Source of the DNA: Microbacterium croceum
Lineage (GTDB): Bacteria > Actinomycetota > Actinomycetes > Actinomycetales > Microbacteriaceae
Length of the DNA: 64,000 nt
Assembly (NCBI RefSeq): GCF_023091245.1
Contig: NZ_JAHWXN010000002.1
Span: 62,001-126,000 of the forward strand
Direction of reading: 5' to 3'
The notes beneath the pieces were generated by a model. The model saw only the letters and a program-made list of their open reading frames with translations. It ran no database searches and was not told where the DNA came from. Position numbers and translations under genes: made by a program. Below are positions 19,711-28,344 of this stretch, one piece after another (position 1 is the first letter of the stretch; each line of letters begins with the position of its first letter).

Positions 19711-20359
19711 TCGGGTCCCCGTCTGTCTCCACGATCCCGTCCTCCATCGCACGTCGCAGCAGGTCGACCTTGGTCGGTGCCGGACGCCCCACGTCCACGT
19801 ACTTGACGCGGATGCGGGTGATGTTCTCCTTGGCAGTGGAGTAGGCGACGCCGAGCCGCTCGGCCACTGCCTTGAGCGGGAGCCCGGTGGCGTACAGACG
19901 CAGCACCTCACGCTCGCGCGTGGACAGCTGGGCGTCGCCGAAGTCGCGGTCGCCGTCGACCGCGCTCGCCCATTCGACGTTGTTCAGGGGCTCCCCCTGC
20001 GCGACCGTGCGGATCGCGTCGAGCACGTCATCGAGTGCCGACGATTTGCTGACCACCCCGGCGGCACCTGCGGACAGGGCTTCACGGACAGCAGCCGGAC
20101 GGTCGGCCACGCTGTGGATCACAACGCTCGCACCGTCCGCCACCAGCGAGGTGACGTTCTCGATGACCGTGCTCCCGTCGCCGAGCGTGAGGTCGAGCAC
20201 CACGACCTCCGCCGGTGCCGCCCCCGAGCTCTTGCGCCAGTCCAGATACGCGCTGACGGAACTCCCGGAGAAGACGACGGTCTGCGAGTCGCGCTCGAAC
20301 GCGGCCTCAAGGCCGAGGCGAACGGACTCGTGATCATCGATGAGGGCGACCGTGCTCAT
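19700..20359 (-). CDS. NarL/LuxR-type response regulator
   Basis: A 219-residue DNA-binding response regulator. The receiver domain has the acidic pair D8/D9, phospho-acceptor D56 (VVVLDLTLGDG) and a conserved lysine in SKSS. The C-terminal LuxR helix-turn-helix spans about residues 155-205 (LSTREREVLRLYATGLPLK, then YSTAKENITRIRVKY). First gene of a three-gene operon with its kinase and a membrane protein. The start ATG 20359 has a TAGGCT -10 box 6 bases upstream. Confidence 0.9.
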   Translation of the reverse strand: MSTVALIDDHESVRLGLEAAFERDSQTVVFSGSSVSAYLDWRKSSGAAPAEVVVLDLTLGDGSTVIENVTSLVADGASVVIHSVADRPAAVREALSAGAAGVVSKSSALDDVLDAIRTVAQGEPLNNVEWASAVDGDRDFGDAQLSTREREVLRLYATGLPLKAVAERLGVAYSTAKENITRIRVKYVDVGRPAPTKVDLLRRAMEDGIVETDGDPSGH

Positions 20360-20371
20360 CCACCCAGCCTA
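20360..20371 (-). promoter_or_regulatory. leaderless promoter -10 box of the two-component operon
   Basis: On the minus strand TAGGCT (20366-20371) lies 6 bases before ATG 20359. Confidence 0.5.
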
Positions 20372-20412
20372 GTGAGTCGACCGCACCGGGCGAGGATCCC
20401 CCTCACCGCGCG

Positions 20413-21648
20413 TCACCGGGTGAGCAGGGCGACGACCTCGAAGTGGTGCGAATGCGGGAACAGGTCGAACGAACGCAGCGTCGTCACGTTCCATCCCAGA
20501 CCGCGGAAGGTGCCGAGATCGCGCGCGAGGGCGACAGGATCGCAGGCGACGTATGCGATCGCCTCGGGGTCGAGGGCGTGCACGCCCTCGACCACTGCGC
20601 GCCCCGCCCCGGCACGAGGCGGATCGAGGACGACGGCCCCGGTTCCCGAGCGGCCGGTCGCGCCGTGCAGGAAGCGATCGACGCGAGCGGTCACCGCTGT
20701 GGCCTTGAGCGGCGCGAGGTTCGCCGCCGCGTGCTGCGTGGCGCGCTTGCTGGACTCGACCGTGACGACGTCCGTGGCGCCGAGGTCCGCGAGGGTCGCC
20801 GCGAACAGTCCGACGCCGCCGTAGAGGTCGTAGTGGGTGCGGTCCGGATCGACGTGTCCGTCGAGCACGCCGTAGACCGCACCATCGAGGACGGAGGCCG
20901 CGCGCGGGTGCACCTGCCAGAAGCCGTTGACATCCACGTCGAATCGGCGGTCGCCGACCCGCTCTTGCACGACCTCGGGCTCGGGCCGACGCCCTCCACG
21001 GTGCACCGGACGGGCGCCGTCCTCATGGCGGATGACGCGCACCTCGCCGTCGGCAGGTTCCACGAGATCGATGCGCCCCGCGGCCCCGCCCCGCAGTGCG
21101 AGCGCTGCCTCTGCCACCGCCGGGCGCGCGAGCGGATGTGAGCGGACGGGGATCACACGGTGGCTCCTGGCCGCGAACGGGCCGACCCGGCCGGCGTCGT
21201 CGACGTGCAGCGTGACGCGCGTGCGCCATCCCCGCCCATCGCCGGATTCGACGGCTTCGACCTCTGGGGCTTCCTGGCCGCCCCCGGCGAAGCGGTCGAG
21301 CGCCTCGGAGAGCACCTGCCGCTTGAGCGTGCGCTGATGGGCGAGCTCGATGTGGCCGAGGTCTGCGCCTCCCGGACGATCGGCGGGATCACGCGAGATG
21401 TCGGCCTCGGGCCAGACGTGCGCACGGCGGTGCGGAGAGGCATCGAGGATCTCGATCGCCTCCGCCCGCCAGAAGCTCCGGCTGTCCGCCGCCGCGTCGT
21501 GCGGATCGATCAGTCGAGCACGCACGCGCTCACCGGGGATCGCGTCGGAGACGAACACGACGCGCCCCTCATGGCGGGCGACGAAGGTCCCGCCGTGCGC
21601 GATCCCGGTGATGTCGAGCTCGAGCACGTCGGCAGAGGAAGAAGTCAT
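20413..21648 (-). CDS. TrmA/RumA-type class I SAM-dependent RNA methyltransferase
   Basis: A 411-residue enzyme of the uracil-C5 RNA methyltransferase family (TrmA, RlmC, RlmD). An N-terminal TRAM-like beta domain (LELDITGIAHGGTFVARHEGRVVFV) is followed by the SAM-binding core with DLYGGVGLFAATLA, the motif VLDPPRAGAG and the catalytic cysteine in YVACDPVALARDL. The iron-sulfur cysteine cluster of E. coli RlmD is not obvious in the N-terminal half. Whether it modifies tRNA or rRNA cannot be decided. It is divergent from maf with only 23 bases between start codons. Confidence 0.88.
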   Translation of the reverse strand: MTSSSADVLELDITGIAHGGTFVARHEGRVVFVSDAIPGERVRARLIDPHDAAADSRSFWRAEAIEILDASPHRRAHVWPEADISRDPADRPGGADLGHIELAHQRTLKRQVLSEALDRFAGGGQEAPEVEAVESGDGRGWRTRVTLHVDDAGRVGPFAARSHRVIPVRSHPLARPAVAEAALALRGGAAGRIDLVEPADGEVRVIRHEDGARPVHRGGRRPEPEVVQERVGDRRFDVDVNGFWQVHPRAASVLDGAVYGVLDGHVDPDRTHYDLYGGVGLFAATLADLGATDVVTVESSKRATQHAAANLAPLKATAVTARVDRFLHGATGRSGTGAVVLDPPRAGAGRAVVEGVHALDPEAIAYVACDPVALARDLGTFRGLGWNVTTLRSFDLFPHSHHFEVVALLTR

Positions 21649-21671
21649 TCTTCGAGGATACGGTGGTGCAC
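21649..21671. promoter_or_regulatory. bidirectional leaderless promoter of the trmA-like gene and maf
   Basis: The decamer AGGATACGGT (21655-21664) holds two -10 boxes back to back. Read leftwards it is TATCCT (21655-21660), 6 bases before ATG 21648. Read rightwards it is TACGGT (21659-21664), 7 bases before ATG 21672. The two boxes share the central TA, so one open complex could serve either strand. Confidence 0.6.
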
Positions 21672-22328
21672 ATGCGCGTCTGCCTCGCCTCCACCTCTCC
21701 CGCCCGCCTGATGCTGCTGCGACAGGCAGGGATCGAGCCCCTCACCCTGTCGCCGGACGTCGATGAGGACGCTGTTGCAGCGGCGGCAGCCGAGGCCGCA
21801 GGGGCGGAACTGCCGCCGGCCGAGCTGGTGCTGCTGCTCGCGCGGGCGAAGGCGTCGGATGTGGCAGCCCGCGTCGCCGCGGAGGACCCGGAGTTCGACG
21901 GCATCGTCATCGGCGGCGACTCGATGTTCGCGCTGAACGGGCGCGTATACGGCAAGCCCCACACCGCGGCGGAGGCCACGCGGCGCTGGCGCGAGATGCG
22001 CGGGGCGACGGGCGTCCTGCACTCCGGCCACTCCGTGTTCCGCATCGCTCCCGGAGCCGCCCCGGCCGAGGTCACGGCGACGGCCGAGGCCGCGGTGAGC
22101 TTCGCCGCCGACATCACCGACGCGGAGATCGCCGCCTACGTCGCTTCCGGAGAGCCGCTGTACGTGGCGGGAGCCTTCACGGTCGACAGTCTCGGCGGCG
22201 CGTTCATCACTCGCGTCGACGGCGATCCATCGACCGTGGTCGGCATGTCGCTCTCGACGATCCGCCGCCTGGCCGCGGAGCTCGGCGTCGTGTGGACCGA
22301 TCTCTGGAACATCCCGCAGTCCGACTGA
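21672..22328 (+). CDS. maf: Maf family nucleotide pyrophosphatase
   Basis: A 218-residue Maf/YhdE-type enzyme hydrolysing dTTP, UTP or modified nucleotides. The family signature LASTSPARLMLLRQAG is at the N-terminus, and the catalytic acidic motif GGDSMF lies near residue 80, with YVASGEPLYVAGAFTVDSLG towards the C-terminus. ATG 21672 fits the leaderless -10; a GTG at 21666 sits better behind GAGGA and is a real alternative. In mycobacteria maf lies between accE and accA3; here it still precedes accA3. Confidence 0.92.
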   Translation: MRVCLASTSPARLMLLRQAGIEPLTLSPDVDEDAVAAAAAEAAGAELPPAELVLLLARAKASDVAARVAAEDPEFDGIVIGGDSMFALNGRVYGKPHTAAEATRRWREMRGATGVLHSGHSVFRIAPGAAPAEVTATAEAAVSFAADITDAEIAAYVASGEPLYVAGAFTVDSLGGAFITRVDGDPSTVVGMSLSTIRRLAAELGVVWTDLWNIPQSD

Positions 22329-22344
22329 CTCGTAGACTCTGCGC

Positions 22345-22358
22345 GACGTTTCGACGTC
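22345..22358 (+). terminator. short UUCG hairpin after maf
   Basis: A 5-bp stem GACGT/ACGTC closed by a TTCG tetraloop and followed by a T-rich run. Small, but placed 16 bases after the maf stop. Confidence 0.35.
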
Positions 22359-22400
22359 TTTCTTGTGGAGAGTCGTCAATTGGTTCGATGCTCTTCTCGC

Positions 22401-22413
22401 TAGGCTGGCAACC
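22401..22413 (+). promoter_or_regulatory. leaderless promoter -10 box of accA3
   Basis: TAGGCT (22401-22406) lies 7 bases before ATG 22414. A TTGGTT 15 bases upstream is a poor -35. Confidence 0.5.
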
Positions 22414-24180
22414 ATGCCTGCTATCGCCAAGGTGCTCATCGCCAACCGCGGCGAGATCGCCGTACGCATCATCCGTGCCGCTCGTGACTCCGGGATCGCT
22501 TCGGTCGCCGTCTACGCCGATCAGGATCGCGACGCGCTGCACACGCGGCTCGCCGACGAGGCCTACGCTCTCGGCGGAGCCACCAGCGCCGAGACCTACC
22601 TCCAGATCGAGAAGATCCTCTCCGTCGCCCGTCGCGCCGGAGCGGACGCCGTGCACCCCGGATACGGGTTCCTTGCCGAGAACGCCGAGTTCGCTCGCGC
22701 GATCATCGGTGCGGGGATGACCTGGATCGGCCCGTCCCCCGAGGCCATCGAGGCCCTGGGCGACAAGGTGACCGCGCGGCACGTCGCCGAGAAGGTCGGT
22801 GCCCCTCTCGCCCCCGGAACCCCCGGCCCCGTCTCCGGCGCTGACGAGGTCGTGGCATTCGCCGAGGAGTTCGGTCTGCCGATCGCGATCAAGGCCGCCT
22901 ACGGCGGCGGCGGGCGCGGACTCAAGGTGGCACGCGAGCTCGACGAGGTCGCCGAGCTGTTCGAGTCCGCCACCCGCGAGGCCGTCGCGGCGTTCGGTCG
23001 CGGCGAGTGCTTCGTGGAGAAGTACCTCGACAAGCCGCGCCACGTCGAGACCCAGTGCCTCGCCGATGCCGCCGGCAACGTCGTCGTGATCTCGACACGT
23101 GACTGCTCCCTGCAGCGTCGCCACCAGAAGCTCGTGGAGGAGGCGCCGGCGCCGTTCCTGACGGACGAGCAGAACAGTCTGCTCTACTCGGCGTCCAAGG
23201 CCATCCTCAAGGAGGTCGGCTACGTGGGCGCGGGTACCTGCGAGTTCCTGATCGGCGCCGACGGCACCGTGTCGTTCCTCGAGGTGAACACGCGCCTGCA
23301 GGTCGAGCACCCGGTCTCGGAAGAGGTCACCGGCATCGATCTGGTGCGCGAGCAGTTCCGCATCGCCGCCGGCGGCACGATCGACTACGCCGACCCGGAG
23401 CCGCAGGGCCACTCGATCGAGTTCCGCATCAACGGCGAGGACCCGGGTCGCGGTTTCCTCCCGCAGCCGGGTCCCGTGAACGTCTTCAAGACCTTCGGGG
23501 GCCCCGGCATCCGTCTCGACTCCGGCGTCACCGCGGGCGACGCCGTATCCGGCGCATTCGACTCGCTGCTGGCCAAGATCATCGTCACGGGCAAGAACCG
23601 CGAAGAGGCGCTGGAGCGGTCCCGCCGCGCACTCGACGAGTTCGAGGTCGCCGGTCTCCCCACAGTCCTGCCCTTCCACCGCAAGGTCGTCCGCGACCCC
23701 GCGTTCACGGCGGAGGACGGCACCTTCGGCATCTTCACCCGCTGGATCGAGACCGAGTTCGACAACGACATCCCCGCGTGGGACGGCGAGCTCGAGCCGG
23801 CCCCCGCCTCAGACGGACGCCACACGGTCGTCGTCGAAGTCGCCGGCAAGCGACTCGAGGTGAGCCTTCCCGACCGCGTCGCCGTGGCCGCCGGCACCGC
23901 AGGTCGCCCTGCCGTCGTGCCGCCGTCGCGTCGCAGTCATGCGACCACGGCGAACGCCGGCGCATCGGGCGACGCCGTGAAGTCCCCGATGCAGGCGACC
24001 GTCGTCAAGATCGCGGTCGAGGACGGGCAGTCGGTCGTCAAGGGCGACCTGGTCGTGGTCCTCGAGGCGATGAAGATGGAGCAGCCGATGCAGGCGCACA
24101 AGGACGGCATCGTCGGCAACATCAACGCGGATGCCGGCAGCACGGTGTCCGCCGGGCACCAGCTGCTCACGATCAGCTGA
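22414..24180 (+). CDS. accA3: acetyl/propionyl-CoA carboxylase alpha subunit (biotin carboxylase + BCCP)
   Basis: Carboxylates biotin with ATP and bicarbonate and carries it to the AccD subunit. The 588-residue protein starts with the biotin carboxylase N-domain ([18 protein letters not shown]). An ATP-grasp domain with [12 protein letters not shown] and the catalytic-loop region [18 protein letters not shown] follows. The C-terminal biotin carrier domain has the biotin-accepting K554 in EAMKMEQP. The matching carboxyltransferase and epsilon genes are upstream at 11028-12838, separated by a minus-strand block. The start fits a leaderless transcript. Confidence 0.95.
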   Translation: MPAIAKVLIANRGEIAVRIIRAARDSGIASVAVYADQDRDALHTRLADEAYALGGATSAETYLQIEKILSVARRAGADAVHPGYGFLAENAEFARAIIGAGMTWIGPSPEAIEALGDKVTARHVAEKVGAPLAPGTPGPVSGADEVVAFAEEFGLPIAIKAAYGGGGRGLKVARELDEVAELFESATREAVAAFGRGECFVEKYLDKPRHVETQCLADAAGNVVVISTRDCSLQRRHQKLVEEAPAPFLTDEQNSLLYSASKAILKEVGYVGAGTCEFLIGADGTVSFLEVNTRLQVEHPVSEEVTGIDLVREQFRIAAGGTIDYADPEPQGHSIEFRINGEDPGRGFLPQPGPVNVFKTFGGPGIRLDSGVTAGDAVSGAFDSLLAKIIVTGKNREEALERSRRALDEFEVAGLPTVLPFHRKVVRDPAFTAEDGTFGIFTRWIETEFDNDIPAWDGELEPAPASDGRHTVVVEVAGKRLEVSLPDRVAVAAGTAGRPAVVPPSRRSHATTANAGASGDAVKSPMQATVVKIAVEDGQSVVKGDLVVVLEAMKMEQPMQAHKDGIVGNINADAGSTVSAGHQLLTIS

Positions 24181-24208
24181 CCCTCGACCCTCCGAGACCC
24201 CGGGCGGC

Positions 24209-24236
24209 TCGGATCCTTCGACAGGCTCAGGCACCC
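24209..24236. repeat. dispersed intergenic repeat with the CCTGAGCCTGTCGAAGG core
   Basis: Between accA3 and lpdA the bases around 24215-24230 read CCTTCGACAGGCTCAGG on the plus strand. I recognise this from memory as a short repeat found many times between genes in Micrococcales genomes; its spurious translation PEPVEG is common in automatic annotations. Only one copy was noticed in this window. Confidence 0.5.
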
Positions 24237-24245
24237 GGCGACAGA

Positions 24246-24275
24246 AAAGGCGCCCCACCTCGGTGGGGCGCCTTT
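24246..24275. terminator. bidirectional terminator between accA3 and lpdA
   Basis: A near-perfect hairpin, AAAGGCGCCCCACC (24246-24259) with GGTGGGGCGCCTTT (24262-24275). It has A-runs on the left and T-runs on the right, so it can end transcription from both converging genes. Confidence 0.85.
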
Positions 24276-24292
24276 CTCGTCGGTGGTGCGTC

Positions 24293-25732
24293 TCAGGAGA
24301 TGTACCCCAGGTGCATCGCGCGGCTCGCGTCGGTGATGCTGCTCGACAGCGACGGGTACGCCGCGAAGACGCGCGAGACCTGATCGACCGTCAGCCGTCG
24401 CTCGACCGCGACGGCGATCGGGTAGATGAGCTCGGACGCCTTGGGAGCGACGATCACGCCGCCGATCACGGTGCCGGACCCCTTGCGGGCGATGATCTTG
24501 ACGAAGCCGTCCTTGATGCCCATCATCTTCGCCCGAGGATTGGCAGCCAGCGGCAGCTTGTAGACGAGCCCGTCCGCGACGCCGTCTTCGACGTCTTTCT
24601 CGGAGTAGCCGACGGTGGCGATCTCGGGGGCGGTGAAGATGTTCGAGGTGATCTTGATCAGCTCGAGTGGGATCACGATGTCGCCGAGCGCGTGGAACAC
24701 CGCCGTGCGTCCCTGCATGGATGCGACCGAGGCGAGGGGGAAGAAGTTCGTGCAGTCGCCGACCGCGTACACGTTGGGCACCGAGGTGCGCGCCACCTTG
24801 TTCACACGGACGTGACCCGACTCATCGAGCTCGACGCCTGCCTCCTCGAGACCGATGCCCGCCGTGTTGGGGATCGAACCGACCGCCATCAGGCAGTGGC
24901 TGCCCTCGACCGTGCGGCCGTCCGACAGGGTCACGACGACGCCATCCTTGTCGGCCTTCACCTTGTCGGCGCGGGACTTGGACAACACCTGCATGCCTCC
25001 GCGCTTGAAGACCTTCTCGAGGACGCTCGCCGCATCCTTGTCCTCGCCGGGGAGCACCTGCTCGCGGCTGGAGATCAGCGTCACCTTCGCGCCGAGGTTC
25101 ATGTAGGCCGAGGCGAACTCGGCACCTGTGACACCCGAGCCGACCACGATGAGGTGCTCAGGCAGCGCCTTCATGTCGTACAGCTGCGTCCAGGTCAGGA
25201 TGCGCTTGCCATCGGGCTGGGCGGAATCGAGCTCGCGGGGCGACGCGCCGACGGCCACGATGATCGTGTCGGCCTCGACCCGGTCGAAATCCGTACCTCC
25301 CTGGCCCGTGGATACCACGATCGCCGTCGGACCCTCGAGCCGGCCATGGCCGGAGAGGATGCGCACACCGGCTTCGAGGAGCGTCGCACGCATGTCCTCG
25401 GACTGCTGACCGGCAAGGGCGACCAGGCGCTTGTTCACCGCGGCGAGGTTGATCGCGATCTCGGGCTTGAGCGGCTTGCCGTCGTCGCCCTTCGCGTAGA
25501 AGTTGACGCCGAGGTCGCTCGCCTCGGAGATCGCGACGGCGGCATCGGCAGTGGCGATCAGGCTCTTGGACGGCACCACATCGGTCAGGACGGCCGATCC
25601 ACCCACGCCGACACGCTCGACCAGGGTCACCTCGGCTCCGAGCTGAGCGGCTGCCAGGGCCGCCTCATAACCGCCGGGACCGCCGCCGAGGACGGCAACG
25701 CGCTGAGTGCGCTCGAAAGTGGTGGAAGACAT
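24293..25732 (-). CDS. lpdA: LpdA-type NAD(P)H-quinone dehydrogenase (flavoprotein disulfide reductase family)
   Basis: A 479-residue two-dinucleotide-binding flavoprotein. The FAD site is VAVLGGGPGGYEAALAAAQ, the NAD(P) site is LIVVGSGVTGAEFASAY, and the dimerisation domain begins near TAPEIATVGYSE. Where dihydrolipoamide dehydrogenases have the redox pair CxxxxC, this protein has GGSAVLTDVVPSKSL without cysteines. That matches M. tuberculosis LpdA (Rv3303c), which reduces quinones rather than lipoamide. ATG 25732 is used; an ATG 9 bases upstream (25741) is also possible. It diverges from the purine nucleoside phosphorylase gene. Confidence 0.9.
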   Translation of the reverse strand: MSSTTFERTQRVAVLGGGPGGYEAALAAAQLGAEVTLVERVGVGGSAVLTDVVPSKSLIATADAAVAISEASDLGVNFYAKGDDGKPLKPEIAINLAAVNKRLVALAGQQSEDMRATLLEAGVRILSGHGRLEGPTAIVVSTGQGGTDFDRVEADTIIVAVGASPRELDSAQPDGKRILTWTQLYDMKALPEHLIVVGSGVTGAEFASAYMNLGAKVTLISSREQVLPGEDKDAASVLEKVFKRGGMQVLSKSRADKVKADKDGVVVTLSDGRTVEGSHCLMAVGSIPNTAGIGLEEAGVELDESGHVRVNKVARTSVPNVYAVGDCTNFFPLASVASMQGRTAVFHALGDIVIPLELIKITSNIFTAPEIATVGYSEKDVEDGVADGLVYKLPLAANPRAKMMGIKDGFVKIIARKGSGTVIGGVIVAPKASELIYPIAVAVERRLTVDQVSRVFAAYPSLSSSITDASRAMHLGYIS

Positions 25733-25777
25733 GGAATCCATTCTCGCGCAATCCTGGCACCCGAGCCTGCACCTTCC

Positions 25778-25789
25778 TAGAGTGGATCC
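25778..25789 (+). promoter_or_regulatory. leaderless promoter -10 box of the purine nucleoside phosphorylase gene
   Basis: TAGAGT (25778-25783) lies 6 bases before ATG 25790. Confidence 0.5.
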
Positions 25790-26623
25790 ATGCCCGAGAC
25801 ACACAGCAACCCCCTCGATGACCCGTCCGCGAACCCGTTCGAGGTCGCAGCCACCGCCGCCGCCGACATCGCGCGGCTGACCGGCGTCGAGAAGCACGAC
25901 ATCGCCCTCACGCTCGGAAGCGGCTGGGGCAAGGCCGCCGACATCATCGGCGAGACGGTCGCGACGATCCCGGCGACCGAGGTCACCGGATTCTCGAAGC
26001 CCGCGCTCGAGGGGCACGTGGGAACCCTCCGCAGCATCCGCACGCCCGACGGGAAGAACGTGCTCGTGATCGGTGCCCGCACCCATTACTACGAGGACCA
26101 TGGCGTGCGCCGCGTGGTCCACAGCGTCCGCACGGCCGCCGCGACCGGCGCCAAGATCATGGTGCTCACCAACGGCGCCGGGGGCATCCGCGAGACCTGG
26201 ACCCCCGGTCAGCCGGTGCTGATCAGCGACCACATCAACCTCACGGCCGACTCGCCGCTCGAGGGCGCGACCTTCGTCGACCTGACCGACCTGTACTCCT
26301 CGCGTCTGCGTGATCTGGCCCGCAGCGTCGACCCGTCTCTCGACGAGGGCGTCTACACGCAGTTCCGCGGCCCGCACTACGAGACTCCGGCCGAGGTGCA
26401 GATGGCGAAGATCATCGGCGGCCACATCGTCGGGATGTCGACCGCCCTCGAGGCCATCGCCGCCCGCGAGGCCGGCATGGAGGTGCTGGGCTTCTCGCTC
26501 ATCACGAACCTCGCCGCCGGCATCCAGAAGACGCCTCTCAGCCACGCCGAGGTGATCGAGGCCGGCCGTGACGCCGAACCGGTGATCTCCGCCCTGCTGG
26601 CCCGTGTGGTCGAGGCGCTGTGA
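25790..26623 (+). CDS. purine nucleoside phosphorylase
   Basis: A 277-residue trimeric-type PNP (PNP/MTAP family II) that splits inosine, guanosine and related nucleosides with phosphate. Phosphate-site residues are in LTLGSGWG and GARTHYYEDHG. The base/ribose site is in LTNGAGGIRETW and in the later QFRGPHYETPAEVQM and VGMSTALEAIAAREAGMEVL. It overlaps the phosphohexomutase gene by 4 bases (GTGA), so ribose-1-phosphate release and conversion are coupled. In M. tuberculosis deoD and pmmB are likewise adjacent. Confidence 0.94.
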   Translation: MPETHSNPLDDPSANPFEVAATAAADIARLTGVEKHDIALTLGSGWGKAADIIGETVATIPATEVTGFSKPALEGHVGTLRSIRTPDGKNVLVIGARTHYYEDHGVRRVVHSVRTAAATGAKIMVLTNGAGGIRETWTPGQPVLISDHINLTADSPLEGATFVDLTDLYSSRLRDLARSVDPSLDEGVYTQFRGPHYETPAEVQMAKIIGGHIVGMSTALEAIAAREAGMEVLGFSLITNLAAGIQKTPLSHAEVIEAGRDAEPVISALLARVVEAL

Positions 26624-28290
26624 GCGAGGAGCGGCTCGCACAGGCGCGAGCATGGCTGCGGCAGGACCCCGATCACGAGACCCGCGACGAGCTCTCCGGC
26701 CTCATCACCCGCGCGGCAGGGGGTGACGAGGCGGCGTCCGCAGATCTCGATGACCGCTTCGGAGCGCGGCTCGCCTTCGGGACGGCTGGTCTGCGCGGAG
26801 AGCTCGGCGCCGGAAGCAACCGCATGAACCGGGTGCTGGTCGCCCAGGCTGCGGCCGGCTTCGCCGCCTACCTCCGCGAACGCGCCGGCGGGGCGACTCC
26901 GACGGTCGTGATCGGCTACGACGGCCGACGCAACTCGCGGGTCTTCGCGACCGACTCGGCCGAGATCTTCGCCGGAGCCGGTCTGCGGGCGATCCTCCTG
27001 CCCCGACTGCTGCCGACCCCCGTGCTGGCCTTCGCCGTGCGACACCTCGGCGCCGACGCGGGAGTGATGGTGACCGCCAGCCACAACCCGCCGAACGACA
27101 ACGGCTACAAGGTGTACCTCGGCGGCGCAGACCAGGGGTCGCAGATCGTGGCGCCGGCCGATGCCGAGATCGCCGCGCAGATCCAGCGGGTCGCCGACAC
27201 CGTGCAGGTACCCGCTCTCCCCCGGTCCACCGAGTACGAGATCGCGCCGGAGGCCGTCGTCGACGCGTATGTCGCGGCGACAGCGGCCGTCGCCCCTGCT
27301 CCGGCGGGCGCGGAAGGCCTGCGCTGGGTCTACACGGCCATGCACGGCGTCGGTTGGGAGACGCTGTCGCGCATCCTGACGGCAGCCGGCTACCCGCAGC
27401 CGGCGGTCGTCGACCAGCAGCTGCGCCCGGATGCCCGATTCCGCACCGTCTCGTTCCCGAACCCCGAGGAGCCGGGGGCGATGGATCTCTCCTTCGCCCG
27501 GGCGCGACGCGCGAGGGCCGACTTCATCCTCGCCAACGACCCGGATGCGGATCGTCTCGCGGTCGCGATCCCCGACCCGTCCACCGCAGAGGGCTGGCGA
27601 CGACTGACGGGCAACGAGGTCGGGCTGCTGCTCGGCGCGCGTGCCGCGCGTGCCGCCGCTGGAACCCCGGGAGCCTCGCTCGCCTGCTCCCTGGTGTCCT
27701 CACCCGGTCTCAGCGCGGTCGCCGCGCACCACGGACTGGACTTCCACGAGACCCTCACGGGCTTCAAGTGGATCTCCCGCGCCCCGGGTATCGTCTTCGG
27801 CTTCGAGGAGGCCCTGGGCTATCTCGTGAACCCCGAGACCGTGCGCGACAAGGACGGCATCTCCGCAGCCGTCGCGATCCTCGGCCTCGCGGCCGAGGCC
27901 CGTGACCGCGGCCTCGGACTCGCCGACCTGCTCTCCGAGCTCGGCGACACCTACGGTCACTTCGCGAGCGGGCAGGTCTCGGTGCGCGTCGATGACCTCT
28001 CGATCATCGGCACCGTCATGCTGTCGCTGCGATCGCTGCCGCCCACGCACATCGGCACGCACGCGATCGCCTCTGCGGAGGATCTCCTTCAGGGGGCACC
28101 CGGTCAGCCGTCCGGTGACGTGCTGCGCTACCGCCTGGCCGACGGATCACGCGTGATCGTGCGCCCGAGCGGCACCGAGCCGAAGCTCAAGGTGTACATC
28201 GACGCGAAGGCGGATTCCGCCGAGAACGCCCGCGAGGTCGTCGCTGCGCTCGAGGCGGGCGTCCGCGCCCTTCTCGACGAGCGCTCCTGA
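26620..28290 (+). CDS. phospho-sugar mutase (phosphomannomutase/phosphoglucomutase family, PmmB-like)
   Basis: A 556-residue alpha-D-phosphohexomutase that moves phosphate between C1 and C6, or between C1 and C5 of pentoses. All four family motifs are visible: the phosphoserine loop TASHNPPNDNGYKVY, the metal loop DPDADRLAVA, the sugar loop GFEEALGY and the phosphate loop RPSGTEPKLKVY. The length and downstream-of-PNP position match actinobacterial PmmB. A phosphopentomutase role next to PNP is plausible but unproven. GTG start coupled to the PNP stop. Confidence 0.9.
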   Translation: MSEERLAQARAWLRQDPDHETRDELSGLITRAAGGDEAASADLDDRFGARLAFGTAGLRGELGAGSNRMNRVLVAQAAAGFAAYLRERAGGATPTVVIGYDGRRNSRVFATDSAEIFAGAGLRAILLPRLLPTPVLAFAVRHLGADAGVMVTASHNPPNDNGYKVYLGGADQGSQIVAPADAEIAAQIQRVADTVQVPALPRSTEYEIAPEAVVDAYVAATAAVAPAPAGAEGLRWVYTAMHGVGWETLSRILTAAGYPQPAVVDQQLRPDARFRTVSFPNPEEPGAMDLSFARARRARADFILANDPDADRLAVAIPDPSTAEGWRRLTGNEVGLLLGARAARAAAGTPGASLACSLVSSPGLSAVAAHHGLDFHETLTGFKWISRAPGIVFGFEEALGYLVNPETVRDKDGISAAVAILGLAAEARDRGLGLADLLSELGDTYGHFASGQVSVRVDDLSIIGTVMLSLRSLPPTHIGTHAIASAEDLLQGAPGQPSGDVLRYRLADGSRVIVRPSGTEPKLKVYIDAKADSAENAREVVAALEAGVRALLDERS

Positions 28291-28296
28291 CGCCAG

Positions 28297-28332
28297 GTCG
28301 TGGTCCGCTGGTACTCGCGAGCGGACCACGAC
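28297..28332 (+). terminator. hairpin after the phosphohexomutase gene
   Basis: A perfect 13-bp stem, GTCGTGGTCCGCT (28297-28309) with its complement at 28320-28332, and a 10-base loop. It shares GGTCCGCTGGTA with the hairpin at 5253-5291. The HPr promoter begins immediately after it. Confidence 0.65.
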
Positions 28333-28344
28333 TAGCATCGGAGC
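28333..28344 (+). promoter_or_regulatory. leaderless promoter -10 box of the first HPr gene
   Basis: TAGCAT (28333-28338) lies 6 bases before ATG 28345 and directly abuts the preceding hairpin. Confidence 0.5.

Noticed and set aside
25560..25640. Loss of the redox cysteines in the lipoamide-dehydrogenase-like protein as a sign of decay
   Set aside because: The cysteine-free form is the known LpdA quinone-reductase type, and the rest of the protein is intact.
24293..26653. A 786-residue extension of lpdA
   Set aside because: The extra N-terminal part is antisense to the purine nucleoside phosphorylase gene; the flavoprotein motif starts just after ATG 25732.
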